Shown here: positions 39,301 to 53,900 of the stretch, piece by piece | Position numbering within the stretch: position 1 is the stretch's first letter | Layout of the letters: each line of letters begins with the position of its first letter | Assembly: GCA_036023115.1 (NCBI GenBank) | Contig: JAYKKT010000073.1 | Coordinates: forward strand, 12,835,001 to 12,899,000 | Length of the DNA: 64,000 nucleotides | Direction: 5' to 3' | DNA from: Brasenia schreberi | Taxonomy: Eukaryota > Streptophyta > Magnoliopsida > Nymphaeales > Cabombaceae | Position numbers and translations under genes: made by a program | The notes under the pieces: model-generated | Databases searched by the model: none | The model's input: the letters and a program-made list of their open reading frames with translations, nothing else | What the model was told of the DNA's origin: nothing

Positions 39301-39714
39301 TTCTAACAACTAATACGAATCTTATTATCTAGGACTAGCTTCCTTACCCCCCACATCCATCCATATTGAAAATGCGGAGACCCTCTTTGTAATTTATTCA
39401 CTACATTTGGGCGACAATGTAGTGGGACTAACTTCTCTACCCACACCCGTCCATGATGTGGGAACCTTCTCTACAATTGATTCACTACATCTGGGCGAAA
39501 ATGTAGTAGCTCTTGTTTACTTTTCATTGCATTCGTGCTCTACAATGCGTCGTTAGGTGTGGACGCTCTAAAGCAATGCTCATAATTTGTGTAATCCATG
39601 CTATAAAAATTCGACGAAGTTTTACGTTGGCTATCGAAAGTCTAATACAACTCTCCTTCTTTATCGAGGTTTGGGACCGGCCATACAAGAGTGATCCCTT
39701 GCATGGGCAGAGTT
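36341..39714 (-). mobile_element. RTE-like LINE, copy B (near full length, decayed)
   Basis: On the minus strand the order is a 5' leader with two imperfect repeats of about 80 bp (about 39714-39310), an endonuclease domain (about 39050-38770; motif DLNGHVGKE), a Lys-rich linker, reverse transcriptase (about 37990-37080) and a C-terminal region (about 36800-36490), then a 3' tail of GTT repeats seen as CAACAACAACAAC at 36341. Frame breaks are frequent, so it is inactive. The flanks GTATATAAGATTATAAA (36324-36340) and GTATATAAAGTTATAAA (39715-39731) form a 17-base imperfect target duplication and set both ends. Confidence 0.92.
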
Positions 39715-40172
39715 GTATATAAAGTTATAAAACTTATATATAATCCTTATAAGTTTTTATATTCAATGTATAAGCTCCATGGTAAACCAACAACCACAAG
39801 ACTAGAGTGAATGAGGTTGACTCTTCCAATCCACACACCGACTGTCGTTCCTTTCCCTTCCGTCAATCAAGTAACGAGCTTTCTCTCTCTTTTTCTTATA
39901 ATTAGGGAAACCCAAACAAGGTGTGCATGGCCGGTAACCTCCAACGAGTTGAGTCCTCTAGCCAGACGAGTTATTGCTCTCTGTGCAAGTAAGAAGCATA
40001 TTTAATACCAAGTGCCAGTGTGAAAACCAAATCTCACAACATGAAGCTTCTTATTTAATCACAAAACAGGTTTATCATATCAATTTAGTTGCATTTTTTC
40101 TGCATGTACATGAGTACTTTGTCTCTTTGTATATATATATATCAAGAGACATAAAGGAATTAGTATATTAGG

Positions 40173-40370
40173 TGCTAGTAGATCCAAACAAATCTCAACC
40201 GTTCATTTTTATATTGATTGTTTGAAATATACATTTAAAACGAAAAAGATACTCATGTGAATAAAGTATACTTGCAAAAAGTATTAATATACTTTTTTTA
40301 ATTTAAATTTTAATCAATTAATCATCAAAGATGAACGATTGAGATTTGTCAGTACCTAAGTGTGTTAGCA
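40173..40370. mobile_element. Foldback MITE, copy 1
   Basis: The left arm (TGCTAG... AACAAATCTCAACCGTTCAT) and the right arm (GATGAACGATTGAGATTTGT... GTGTGTTAGCA) are inverted copies over about 40 bases around an AT-rich loop. No coding capacity. Confidence 0.75.
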
Positions 40371-40426
40371 TATATCAGTTCCTATAATACATGTACCAGT
40401 TTATATACATTAAAAAAACTAGTATA

Positions 40427-40638
40427 TGTTAGCACACTTAGACTAACAAATCTCAACTATCAATCTTTAACAATGAATGGTTGAAATTTAAAATTTAAAA
40501 AGCCAAAATACCCATGTGAATAAAGTGTACATATAAAAAGTACATATCTACTTTTTACCTTTTAGATTTAAATTTCCCATCATCAAAAATAAACTATTGA
40601 GATTTGTTTGAAATTTATAGCACTTAAGTGTGCTAGCA
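40427..40638. mobile_element. Foldback MITE, copy 2
   Basis: It starts TGTTAGCACACTTAG and ends CACTTAAGTGTGCTAGCA, with inner arms AACAAATCTCAACTATCAAT and TAAACTATTGAGATTTGTTT. It resembles copy 1 throughout and lies 56 bases from it. Confidence 0.75.
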
Positions 40639-41004
40639 AATATCAAGAAAGAGAGAGGAACCCATAAATATTGATCCATAAATATTGGACTATACCCAGA
40701 AGACTTATAATTAATGCATTTATTGCATGGCTTGGACTCTTTAGATAGGTACAACTCATAATCAAGGGGATGAGGAACTGGCTTAACAGTTTGTAAGGTG
40801 ATATGCCAGTTCCGGTCTGTATTGTGTTTTCGTGCTAAAAATAGGTCCTCCAGCATCACCATATATATTTTTTCATTTACTCACATTTTACTTGGAAGAA
40901 TAGCTTTTGGGGGACACATTCATGCAGTCATGACTTATATTGTCATCATACCATCAATAGGGTTGAGGCTATACCAATAAATTAGAAAGTGCTCATTATA
41001 GTTT

Positions 41005-41180
41005 AGGGATGGCAATGGGGCAGGGCAGGTTTCAATCCACCGGCACTCGTCCCATGTGGGGCAGATTTTCAATCCACCCATTAAACCTCGTGAATCTTGG
41101 GGATCAAACCATGTATAGCCCTACACCCACTCTGGTATAACCTGTCCACTTGAACCTGTAAAAAGTAATTTAAAATCAAT
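41005..41180. repeat. TAGGGATGGCAA-type G-rich repeat
   Basis: The segment begins TTTAGGGATGGCAATGGGGC and continues with GGGGC/CCCAC-rich sequence. Related starts or ends occur at about 24668 (TAGGGATGGCAATTCATG) and, inverted, at about 49900 (GAATGTCATCCCTATTTT). Similar short non-autonomous repeats are common in plant genomes. The far end of this copy is not visible. Confidence 0.45.
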
Positions 41181-41334
41181 TAATATCATATATTAAACAT
41201 AAAATTTACTTTATGATACTTGAAATTATACAATTAGAGGTGATTATGCATAAATATATATATTTTTATTTATATATATTCATATATAATGTATATGTGT
41301 ATATGCATATAATATTGAGAGAGCATAGTCTATA

Positions 41335-44300
41335 TGCATGTGCTTAAATATTCCCAAGAATCTCAATCATTTGATGTGCAAAATTGATGGTTGAAATTCA
41401 AATTTAAAAAAAAATACTTTGATCAATAACAACAACAACAACTAAGCCTTTTCCCATACTAGATGGAGTCGGCTACATGGATTCTTTGTTTCCACAGATC
41501 CCTATCATGTGCCATGTTAGCAGTTAACTCCCAATAAGCTAGATCATTCTTTATTGTTTCTTTCCAACACTTTTGTGGTCGTCCTCTAATCTTTTAATAC
41601 TTTCCAAATTTAGTTTTTCTAACCTTCTTTTAGGTTCTTCTTTTGATCTTCTTTCTATATGTCCATACCATCTTAAACGATGTTCTCTCATTTTATCCTC
41701 TATTGGTGCCACTCCTAATTTGTTTCTAATAACCTCATTATGTATACGGTCTTTTCTTGTATGATCACTCATCCATCTTAACATCTTCATTTATGTCACG
41801 GACATATTTTGTACATGTTGATGATTAACTGCCCAACACTCAGAACCATAAAACATGGCAGGCCTAATTGCTGCTCTAAAATATTTACCTTTTAACTTTA
41901 ATGGTATCTTCTTATCACAAAGAATACCTGATACTCCTCTCCATTTTAACCAACGAGCATTAATTCTATGCGTAACATCTCCATCAATTCTTCCATCACT
42001 CTGAAAAATTGACCCTAGGTATTTAAAACTTTCCTTTTGGGTAATGCAATGTGTGCCAATTTTAATTTCTATATCCTCTAAAGTAACCAAATGATCAAAC
42101 TTATATTCCATATATTCTGTCTTTGTTCTACTAAGTCGGAGGCCTTTGCTTTCTAATGTTTCTCTCTATAGTTCCAATTTTCTATTAACTTTTTCCTTAG
42201 ACTCCTCCACTAATACAATGTTATCTGCAAATAACATATACCAAGGTACTTCATCTTGAATATGTTTTGTTAACTCATCCATCACCATTATAAATAAGTA
42301 TGGACTTAAAGTTGATCCTTGATGTAATCCAATATTAACTTCAAAGAAGTCTGTCGTTCCTTCATGAGTCCTCACACATGTTTTTGCACCATCATATATG
42401 TCTCTTATAAGGCTAATATATGTCAATGGGATACCTCTTTTTTCCAAAGTTCTCCAAAGAACCTCCCTCGGTACCCTATCATAAACTTTTTCTAGATCAA
42501 TAAATATCATGTGAAGGTCTTTCTTTTTTGCTCTAAAATATTCCATAAGACGTCTCAAAAGGTGAATCGCTTCGATAGTAGATCTGCCTGGCATGAATCC
42601 AAATTGGTTCTCCGTTGTACTTGATACTTGTCTTAACCTATGTTCGATAATTCTTTCCCATAATTTCATAGTATGACTCATTAACTTGATACCTCGATAA
42701 TTCACACAATTTTGAATGTCTCCCTTGTTCTTATATATGGGTATAAGTGTACTTGCTCTCCATTCCTCGGGCATCTTTTGGTTTTTCCATATTTCATTAA
42801 ATAGTCTTGTGAGCCAAGTGATTCCTATTTTTCCTAGTATTTTCCAAACTTCTATAGGAATATTATCTGGTCCTACCGATTTACCACCCTTCATATGTTT
42901 AAGAGCCTCTTTGACTTCATTCTTTTGAATACGTCGATAGAAATTGTGGTTTATATACTTTTCTGACTTGGCTAAATCTCCTAAACTAATACTAACATCT
43001 TTATTTTCATTAAAAAGATTATAAAAATAGTTTTTCCATCTATTTCTTACATCATCATTTGCCACTAGAATTTTTTCATCCTCCTCTTTTATGCATCTAA
43101 AATAATTAAGATCTTTAGTTTTCTTATCTCTAGCCCTAGCTATCCTAAAAATATCTCTTTCACCCTCTTTTGAGTTGAGTTTTTTATATAAGTCCTCCCA
43201 AATCTTAGCTTTTGCTTCACTAACGGCCTTTTTCGCTTCATTCTTTGCTTTCTTATAAGCTTCTAAAGTTTCACTAGTTTTCTTAGCATAATGTAATTTG
43301 TAACATGCCCTCTTTGCCTTGATTTTATTTTGTACTACTTCACTCCACCACCAAGCTTCTTTTTGTACCGGTACACCTCCCTTAGATACCCCTAACACAT
43401 CTTTCGCCACTTTCCTAATATGTATAGCCATATTGTTCCACATATCACAGGGTGTGCCAACATAATTTCAAACATCTCCTTGAAGGATTTTCTGTTTAAA
43501 TATATCTTCTTTCTCGCTTTTGAGGTTCCACCATTTAGTCCGAGTAGCTCGATGCACTCTTTTCTTCTTTGTCCATTTTTTTATTTGTAAATCCGTAACT
43601 AAAAGTCGATGTTGGGTGGTTAAGCTTTCTCCTGGAATTACCTTACAATCTTTACAACACGCTCTATCTTTTTTTTACAAATAAAGTAATCAATTTGTGT
43701 TTGTGATAAGCCACTCTTATAAGTAATTAAATGTTCATCTCGTTTTTTGAAAATTGTATTGACTATAAAGAGATCAAATGCCATAGCAAAATCTAAAATC
43801 TCCCTGCCTTCCTCGTTTATATCCCCAAAACCAAAGTTTCCATGAATCCCTTGATATCCTAATGCCTCTTTACCGACATGTCCATTTAAATCTCCTCCTA
43901 AACAAATCATCTCCCTTTGTGGAATCTTTTGAAATACCTTATCTAACTCTTCCCCAAAAACTGTCTTTATACTATCTTCTAGTCCTACTTGGGTGTGTAA
44001 GCACAAATTATATTCAAAACCTTTGCTCCTAACACTAATTTCAACGTCATGATTCGGTCACCATATGATTGTATGTCTACTACACTCTCCTTTAAATCTT
44101 TATTTATGATAATACCAACTCCGTTTCGAGCCTTTTCTTTACTTGAATACCATAATTTAAAACCTGTATCCTCTATCTCCTTTCCTTTTTCTCCAACCTA
44201 TTTTGTCTCTTGTAAACATAGAATATGAATCTTTCTCCGAATCATAGTATCTATCACTTCCATTAGCTTACCGGATAATGTTTCTATATTCCAAGAACCA

Positions 44301-44850
44301 ATATGAATCTTATTATCTAGGACTAGCTTCCTTACCCCCCACATTCGTCCATAATCAAAATACGGAGACCCTCTCTAAAATTTTTTTGCTACATTTGGGC
44401 GGTAATGTAGCGGGACTAACTTATTTACCCACACCCGTCCATGATGTGGGAACCCTCTCTGCAATTGATTCACTACATTCGGGCGAAAATGTAGTGGCCC
44501 TTGCTTACTTCTTACAGCATTCGGGCTCTGCAGCACGTCGCTAGGTGGGGACGCCCGAAAGCAATGCTCATAATTTTTGTAATCCATGTTATAAAATCCG
44601 ACAAAGTTTTATGTTGGCTGTCGGAAGCCTAACACAACCCTCCTCCTTTATCCGGGCTTGGGACCGGCAATGCAAGGGTGATCCCTTACGTGGCGGAGTT
44701 TTTAAAAAAAATTTATATATATATACTTTGATATTTTTTAAAAATACAATAAATGCACCTAGTATTATTTACTTTTTTATTTAAAGATTTCAACCTTTGA
44801 TCTTTAAAATCGAATAGTTGAAACCTTTAAAAAATTTACAGCATGAATTG
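41335..44850. mobile_element. Foldback MITE copy 3, split by LINE copy C
   Basis: The left arm at 41335-41426 (AATCTCAATCATTTG...GATGGTTGAAATTCAAATTT) and the right arm at about 44698-44850 (GATTTCAACC...GATAGTTG-like) match the foldback family at 40173-40638 when the LINE between them is removed. The MITE was therefore present before the LINE inserted. Confidence 0.5.
41427..44697 (-). mobile_element. RTE-like LINE, copy C (best preserved)
   Basis: The minus-strand order is 5' leader (about 44697-44270), endonuclease domain (44006-43638 and upstream), linker and reverse transcriptase in one 425-codon open frame (43443-42166), C-terminal region (42111-41551) and a GTT-repeat 3' tail at 41427-41442. 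RT blocks are visible: [60 protein letters not shown] and [20 protein letters not shown]. The catalytic F/YADD box reads FADN, and frameshifts separate the domains, so this copy should be dead. Flanks share ATACTTTGAT (41414-41423 and about 44723-44732), the right one separated from the element by an expanded (TA)n. Confidence 0.93.
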
Positions 44851-44866
44851 ATGTGAGCATGGACTA

Positions 44867-44873
<7 letters not shown>

Positions 44874-44922
<49 letters not shown>
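44874..44922. repeat. (CT)n-(TA)n microsatellite
   Basis: About 14 CT units followed by about 10 AT units. Confidence 0.95.
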
Positions 44923-46533
44923 GTGTGAAATATACGTATCATGATAAACAAAACCGTCTCAACATATACACAACACAAATATATATAACCCTAGCCTGCC
45001 CCACTCTACAGTGGGGGTAGGTTTTTTCCCTTCAAAAGTTACCCAATGTAAGGTTGGGGCGGATAGACATAGTATAATTGCTGTCTTTTCTATTATTTTT
45101 GCTAAAATTTGCTGAACAGAAAACCAGCTTCGCTCATGATCAATCGGCCAGTGTCGACAAGGGCCGTTGGATAATAAATATGAAAGGACGATTTGCTGTA
45201 CCGCAGTTTATGAGAGATGATAGCCCTGCCCTGGACGCCGTTTTTGTTGGCCATCATGTATTGAACGACTAACACTTCCTTCGTTTTTTCCCTCTAAATA
45301 ATCATACTCTCTTTTTTTTTACAAGAGGAGGCCGAAGCCTAACACACCCACACATAAACCCTCTGAGAGTCGAACTCTTCACCAGCAGTAACAACGGTAA
45401 TAGAGTGCCCCGCTGTTGAGCTAACACTCTCCGTGCAAAATAATCATTCTCTTACAAGCAACATCTGGTAGTTTGTTTTAATTTATAGTCATCAAAGGCA
45501 GGTAGATATCGTTCATTTATAGAGATCACTACCATAAAAAGAAGAAGCAGATGCCATCAACTCTTTGGATAGTGAGAGTCTAGTAATATTGTTCATGCAC
45601 AAATAGCAAAAGCTGAAAGAGGCTAAGGGGTCAAGTCACAAGTCGAAGGTCATGAGTTTGATATCCGGGGTTTGCATCTAGCTTGGGCCTCCTCATTGTA
45701 ACAAAAGGGAAAGTTTAAAAGGAAACACCTCATGGTCATTAACCGAACACAAACCTGCTTTTTTCTTGTGGTGGGCAAGTAGTTAGGAACTAGCTGTCTC
45801 TGTGTAGTCTAACCATGCGTGCAGCATGCACACACACACACACACACAAATGCATGCCATCTGAAAATACCTAGCAGGAAGGACAGGATTATCACGAGGC
45901 ACGTCTGTGTTCAGCTAGGTATGGCCAATTTGGAACATGCCCAACGGTTTCAACCGGAACCAAATCATGCAAAGAACTGGTTGAAATCAGAACCGGTCAA
46001 ACTGGACATGGAACCGGCAACCACTCGCTACAGTTCAGGTTTCGCCTTTCATTGAACTGAAACCAACAGTTCCAACCACCTGTTTCTTTTTTTCTTAATT
46101 TTGATTTTTTTTAATGATCTTTTCTAGTTTCGGGCAGTTTAAGACTCAAACTAGAATCACGAACTGAAACAACCAATTCCTGGTTCCAGAAAAATCGAAA
46201 CCAGTCATGTCTACCCTCAACAAATCAAAAGTTAATAAACCCTAGACAACTATCACACATTTACTTAATGCCTTCTCCTTTTGAGGGGTACGATAGGAAG
46301 CTGAAGCTAATGCATGCATTCGGTGTCGAACTCATAACCTTCACCTGTGAATGGCCCCCCTGGCCAGGTGAGCGGTGCTCTTTGTGCACAATGCTTTTTT
46401 ACATCATGGCAAGATTGACCAAGTAAAGTTAACCAAAGATAAGAGCTGTTTTTGCACTTGGTAGTGAGGTTCTTAGCAATTTGGCAAAATCACGTGGCCT
46501 GGAGTGATCCATCAAGATCCCTCTCTTTCTCCC
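44923..46533. other. Intergenic repeats upstream of CASPL1
   Basis: Contents are a G-rich TAGGGATGGCAA-type relic near 44985-45070, tRNA-like SINE fragments near 45340-45430, 45630-45700 and 46320-46400, and the ACCGGTTC-rich copy at 45917-46215. A 64-codon open frame at 45078-45272 is unrecognised and unsupported. Confidence 0.5.
45917..46215. repeat. ACCGGTTC-rich dispersed repeat
   Basis: Left part TATGGCCAATTTGGAAC with AACCGGAACC motifs, an A/T-rich middle at 46085-46125 and right part ending AAACCAGTCATGTCTACC. The start (TAGGTATGGCC) and inverted end (TAGACATGACT) resemble each other, so it may have terminal inverted repeats. Confidence 0.5.
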
Positions 46534-46540
46534 TATAAAT
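46534..46540 (+). promoter_or_regulatory. TATA box of the CASPL1 gene
   Basis: TATAAAT in the run CCCTATAAATGCACGC, 104-110 bases before the chosen ATG at 46644. It also overlaps an upstream in-frame ATG at 46539, which therefore should not be in the transcript. Confidence 0.6.
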
Positions 46541-46643
46541 GCACGCAAATACAGCTCCATTTTCTCTCACCAAAGCTCCAATTCCTCTTCTTCCATATCT
46601 TTTAGCTAAGCCATCCAATTCCAAGCTTGTTACAGGTTTATTC

Positions 46644-47368
46644 ATGGATGTCGAAGGTAGAAAAACCTTCAAAACAGAGGAACCCCCACTTTCTGGGCAC
46701 TTCCTTATCTTTCAAATCCCGCTGAGGCTTCTGGCTGCAGCTGCCACATTAGTTGCTCTGGTTCTGATGCTCATAAATAAGAAGACAGTCGACTATTTCG
46801 GGTTCACTCTCACTGCTAAATACGACCTCTCCGAAGCGTTCAAGTACTAATCATGGTTTTCGATCCAAATTACCATATTTAAGTTGCCACAACGAGTTTG
46901 TAGTTAACTGATTCTTATGCTAATGTCAGGTTCTTCGTGGCGACGAACTCCATTGCTCTCTTTTATGCAGTGGCATCTTCTTTGTTCTTGATGATGAAGT
47001 CCTCAAGTTTCAAAGGCAAAGGACAGTATTTCATTTTCTTCTTGGACCTGGTAAGGCTTGTTTGCCTTTCATATATTGAAACATTTTCTTTCATGAGATG
47101 AGCTTAGATGTAGTAAGTTTATAGTTTCTCTTTGCAGACTATTGTGGCTTTGCTCATGGCCGGCTGCGCGGCCGCGACTGCTGTTGCATATATTGCAAAA
47201 TTTGGCAATCCAAAGGTTGGCTGGGCAGCGGCCTGCAATTTACTAGGCTCATTCTGTAACACGGGCGTAGTTTCAGTGGCGAGCTCTTATTTTGGTTTCC
47301 TCATCTTCTACCTTCTCACCGCTATCACCATGAAGGGACCTAGGCAAGTACCAGTTGCTGCCATTTAG
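46644..47368 (+). CDS. CASPL1: CASP-like protein, CASPL1 type (3 exons)
   Basis: CASP-like proteins are four-helix plasma-membrane proteins (DUF588/MARVEL-related); the CASP members scaffold the endodermal Casparian strip, while roles of CASPL members vary. Exons are 46644-46843, 46930-47050 and 47138-47368, with GT/AG borders and matching phases, giving 183 codons plus stop. Four hydrophobic segments are visible at about residues 20-43, 69-89, 99-125 and 145-175. The family-defining Arg in helix 1 (Arg28, in PLRLLAA) and Asp in helix 3 (Asp106, in FFLDLT) are present, as are the CASPL1 loop motif GNPKVGWAAACNL and a following FCN. The loop between helices 1 and 2 is short, as in CASPL1. I chose MDVEGRK as start because the earlier in-frame ATG at 46539 falls inside the TATA box. 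Subgroup letter is not assigned. Confidence 0.94.
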
Positions 47369-50953
<3,585 letters not shown>

Positions 50954-53900
50954 TCAGTGGCCTACCCGAACACCCCCGACTTGATTCGCCTTAACAAAGC
51001 GTCCCCTCACACGTAACCGTGTGTCGGCCCTTGCCTTCCGCGATTCATAACGGACGAGCTTATTGTACCTGTTTGAAGATAAAAATGACCAGTCAGATGG
51101 CACGAAGCTACACGCACATTTTAACATACACACGTGTACCTTCTTGTTTTCTTCTTCTCCTTATAACGCAACATGGCATGGCCCCTGTTCTGAGCCAACA
51201 GCTTGGTGTCAACTTTTGACGTCTGCAGCAGTTCATCTCCACACACGACCGGCTGATCGGTTGTGAATCGTCCTTCTTTGGTGCCATCGCTAGTTAGAGT
51301 TGGTTGTTGAGAGAGAGTAACGCCAGGAGAACTTGTGGAGGGTAAGATGTTGATCTGAGGATGTTGCAGGTTTTCCTTATGGCTAGAGGTAGGCTTTCCT
51401 ATTGTAGGAATGGTAAACGTGCTAACCTGTTGGAGATTACACATGCAAGCATGATTAGAAGCATTGATCAACATTGGCATGAAAACATTTCAAAAGTTTA
51501 ATAACCGGAACTTCTAAGCTTAACGTTAGTGGTCATCATGAAAACGTCATCCTACGTACACCGACAGCTAACCCTCTTTGAGAAACCCAGTCCCACAGGT
51601 TCACAATACATGCATACATCAACTATCCAGGCCATTAGAATATCAGGTCAACAAGTCCTTAATACTACGCAGAACATATTGAACTAATGATTTGAATTAA
51701 TGCACAAGCATCCCCATGAACACGCAAGCACAAATTAAGCATCAAGTAAGCACCAACATGTTGTCAAGAAGAGGTTACTCCACACCAATATGTTACGATC
51801 CGAAAAATGTGACTGCATGATTCTTGGTTTCTACCATCCTCGACATAATTAATGTGAGCAATTATCAAGGTGAAATTTACACCAAGATTATTTTAAGCTC
51901 TCTATAAGAAATCAAAATTTTGCATAATTTGCAACTGTGCTATCCAGACAAATTTGAGATAAACAAGAAAACATGTATTTTGGGAAGAGCAGCAATCAAC
52001 CTTCTTGGCAGTAATGGAAGTTTGCAAACATACAGTGTTCGATGACTTCAAAAGTCTCACCGTATACCTTCTCTTTTTCTTTCAGGACGATCGTCTTCTT
52101 TTTATGGAACTACAAAGATTTTTTATTCTGCAATTCACTTTCTATCTAATTTATGAGAACTCTTTCAAAACGTCAATTAAAGCTTCAACGTCTATGGGAG
52201 ATGATCTTTTAAGTCTTTAAAGCGATCAGCTCAACTTGAATAAACAGTTAATTTTCTACCATTCACACTAGAATCTGGTATTTAACAAAATAAAAAAATT
52301 AATTGAATTATTTTCCCTATTTCAGTTAAATGTAATTAGGAATTAGGATATAGGTAAATTTTCATTTTTTTCCTCTTTTTTGTTTTTCATTTTACAGCAG
52401 CCAGCCATGCCTCCAATGGTCTTCTAGCCGTTTGGAGGTTGGCTGCCTAGGCTGGTTCTCCTCTATAAAGCTCCAACCTTGTATCTTGTAATGTATGCCT
52501 GGGTGGCATGATTCTAAAATATATTCTAAGGTTATTCCAATCTTTTTCAGCTATAATCAGTTTGTGATTGTGTTGACCTTTCGAAGAGCATAAGATAGTC
52601 TCTTTCTGTAACCATCTCTTGAGGATTTGTATCGGTGGACTGTGATAGCCACCACTCAAGGAGCTGCTTCTTACATGATATAGAGCTTTCTTCAGGGTAT
52701 CTAATTTCTTCCTCATAGAATCAAACCAACCTTGAGATCAAACTTATCAAGTGGCCTAGACTCTCTAGGAGATCTTCTAGGAGTAATAGGTTTAGTGGTT
52801 TCTGGATTCTTCCTAACATAATATCTTTTAAATGGAGTGGCAGTGTTCCTTCAATGCATGATTTGATTGTCTCTCTTCTTGATTTACATCATCACCTAAG
52901 ACAACAATCACGAAGGAATATCTAGAATATCAATAGAGCTAAACAAATATCACTTTGAAAATAGAATTCACCTTCTACAAATTGAAAGTCCTTAGCTTAT
53001 CATTTTTAAGGACATAACACCTATAACCCTTTTTCTCAACAAGTGGAAAAAAAATTAAAACAAAAAATAGCATCATGTTTATCAAGTAAACACATGTAAT
53101 TGTAGTTTCAACCCAAAAAATTTTAGGAACTCAACTAGACATTAATAAGCTATTTTAGGAGAGACATGAATCACTTAGCTCAGAAGGCAGAAGGCTATTT
53201 AATGAAATGGAGAAATCAAAAGATACCCGAGGAAGGGAACTTGATACCCCAATTATTCAGAATTGTGCAAATTATCGGGTATGAAGTTAATGAGTCATAC
53301 TATGAAATTATGGGAAAGAATTATGGAAAGGAGGTTAAAACAAGTATCGAGTACAAGAGAGAACCAATTTGGATTCATGTCAGGTAGATCTACTATTAAA
53401 GTGATTCACCTTTTGAGACGTCTTATCAAATATTTTAGAGCAAAAAAGAAAGACCTTCACATGATATTTATTGATCTAGAAAAAGCTTTCGATAGGGTAC
53501 CACGGAATGTTCTTTGGAGAATCTTGGAAAAAAGAGGTTGCCATACATAAACATTATAAGAGACATGTACGATGGTGCAAAAATATGTGTGAGGACTCAT
53601 GAAGGAACAACAGATTTCTTTAAAGTTAATACTGGGTTACTTCAATGATCAACTTTAAGTCCATATTTATTTATAATGGTGATTGATGAGTTAACAAAAT
53701 ATATTCAAGATGAAGTACCTTGGTATATGTTATTTGCATATGACATTGTGTTAGTGAAGGAGTCTAAGGAAAAAGTTAATAGAAAATTGGAACCATGGAG
53801 AAAAATATTAGAAAGTAAAGGCTTTTGACTCAGTAGAACAAAGACAAAATATATGGAATGTAAGTTTGATCATTTGGTTACTTCAGAGGACATAAAAATT

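Noticed and set aside
42166..43443. 425-codon open frame as a host gene
   Set aside because: It is the linker and reverse transcriptase of LINE copy C, with a mutated catalytic box and flanking frameshifts.
45078..45272. 64-codon frame with FAVPQFMRDDSPALDAVFVG
   Set aside because: It looks mildly protein-like, but I know no match and see no neighbouring exons or promoter.
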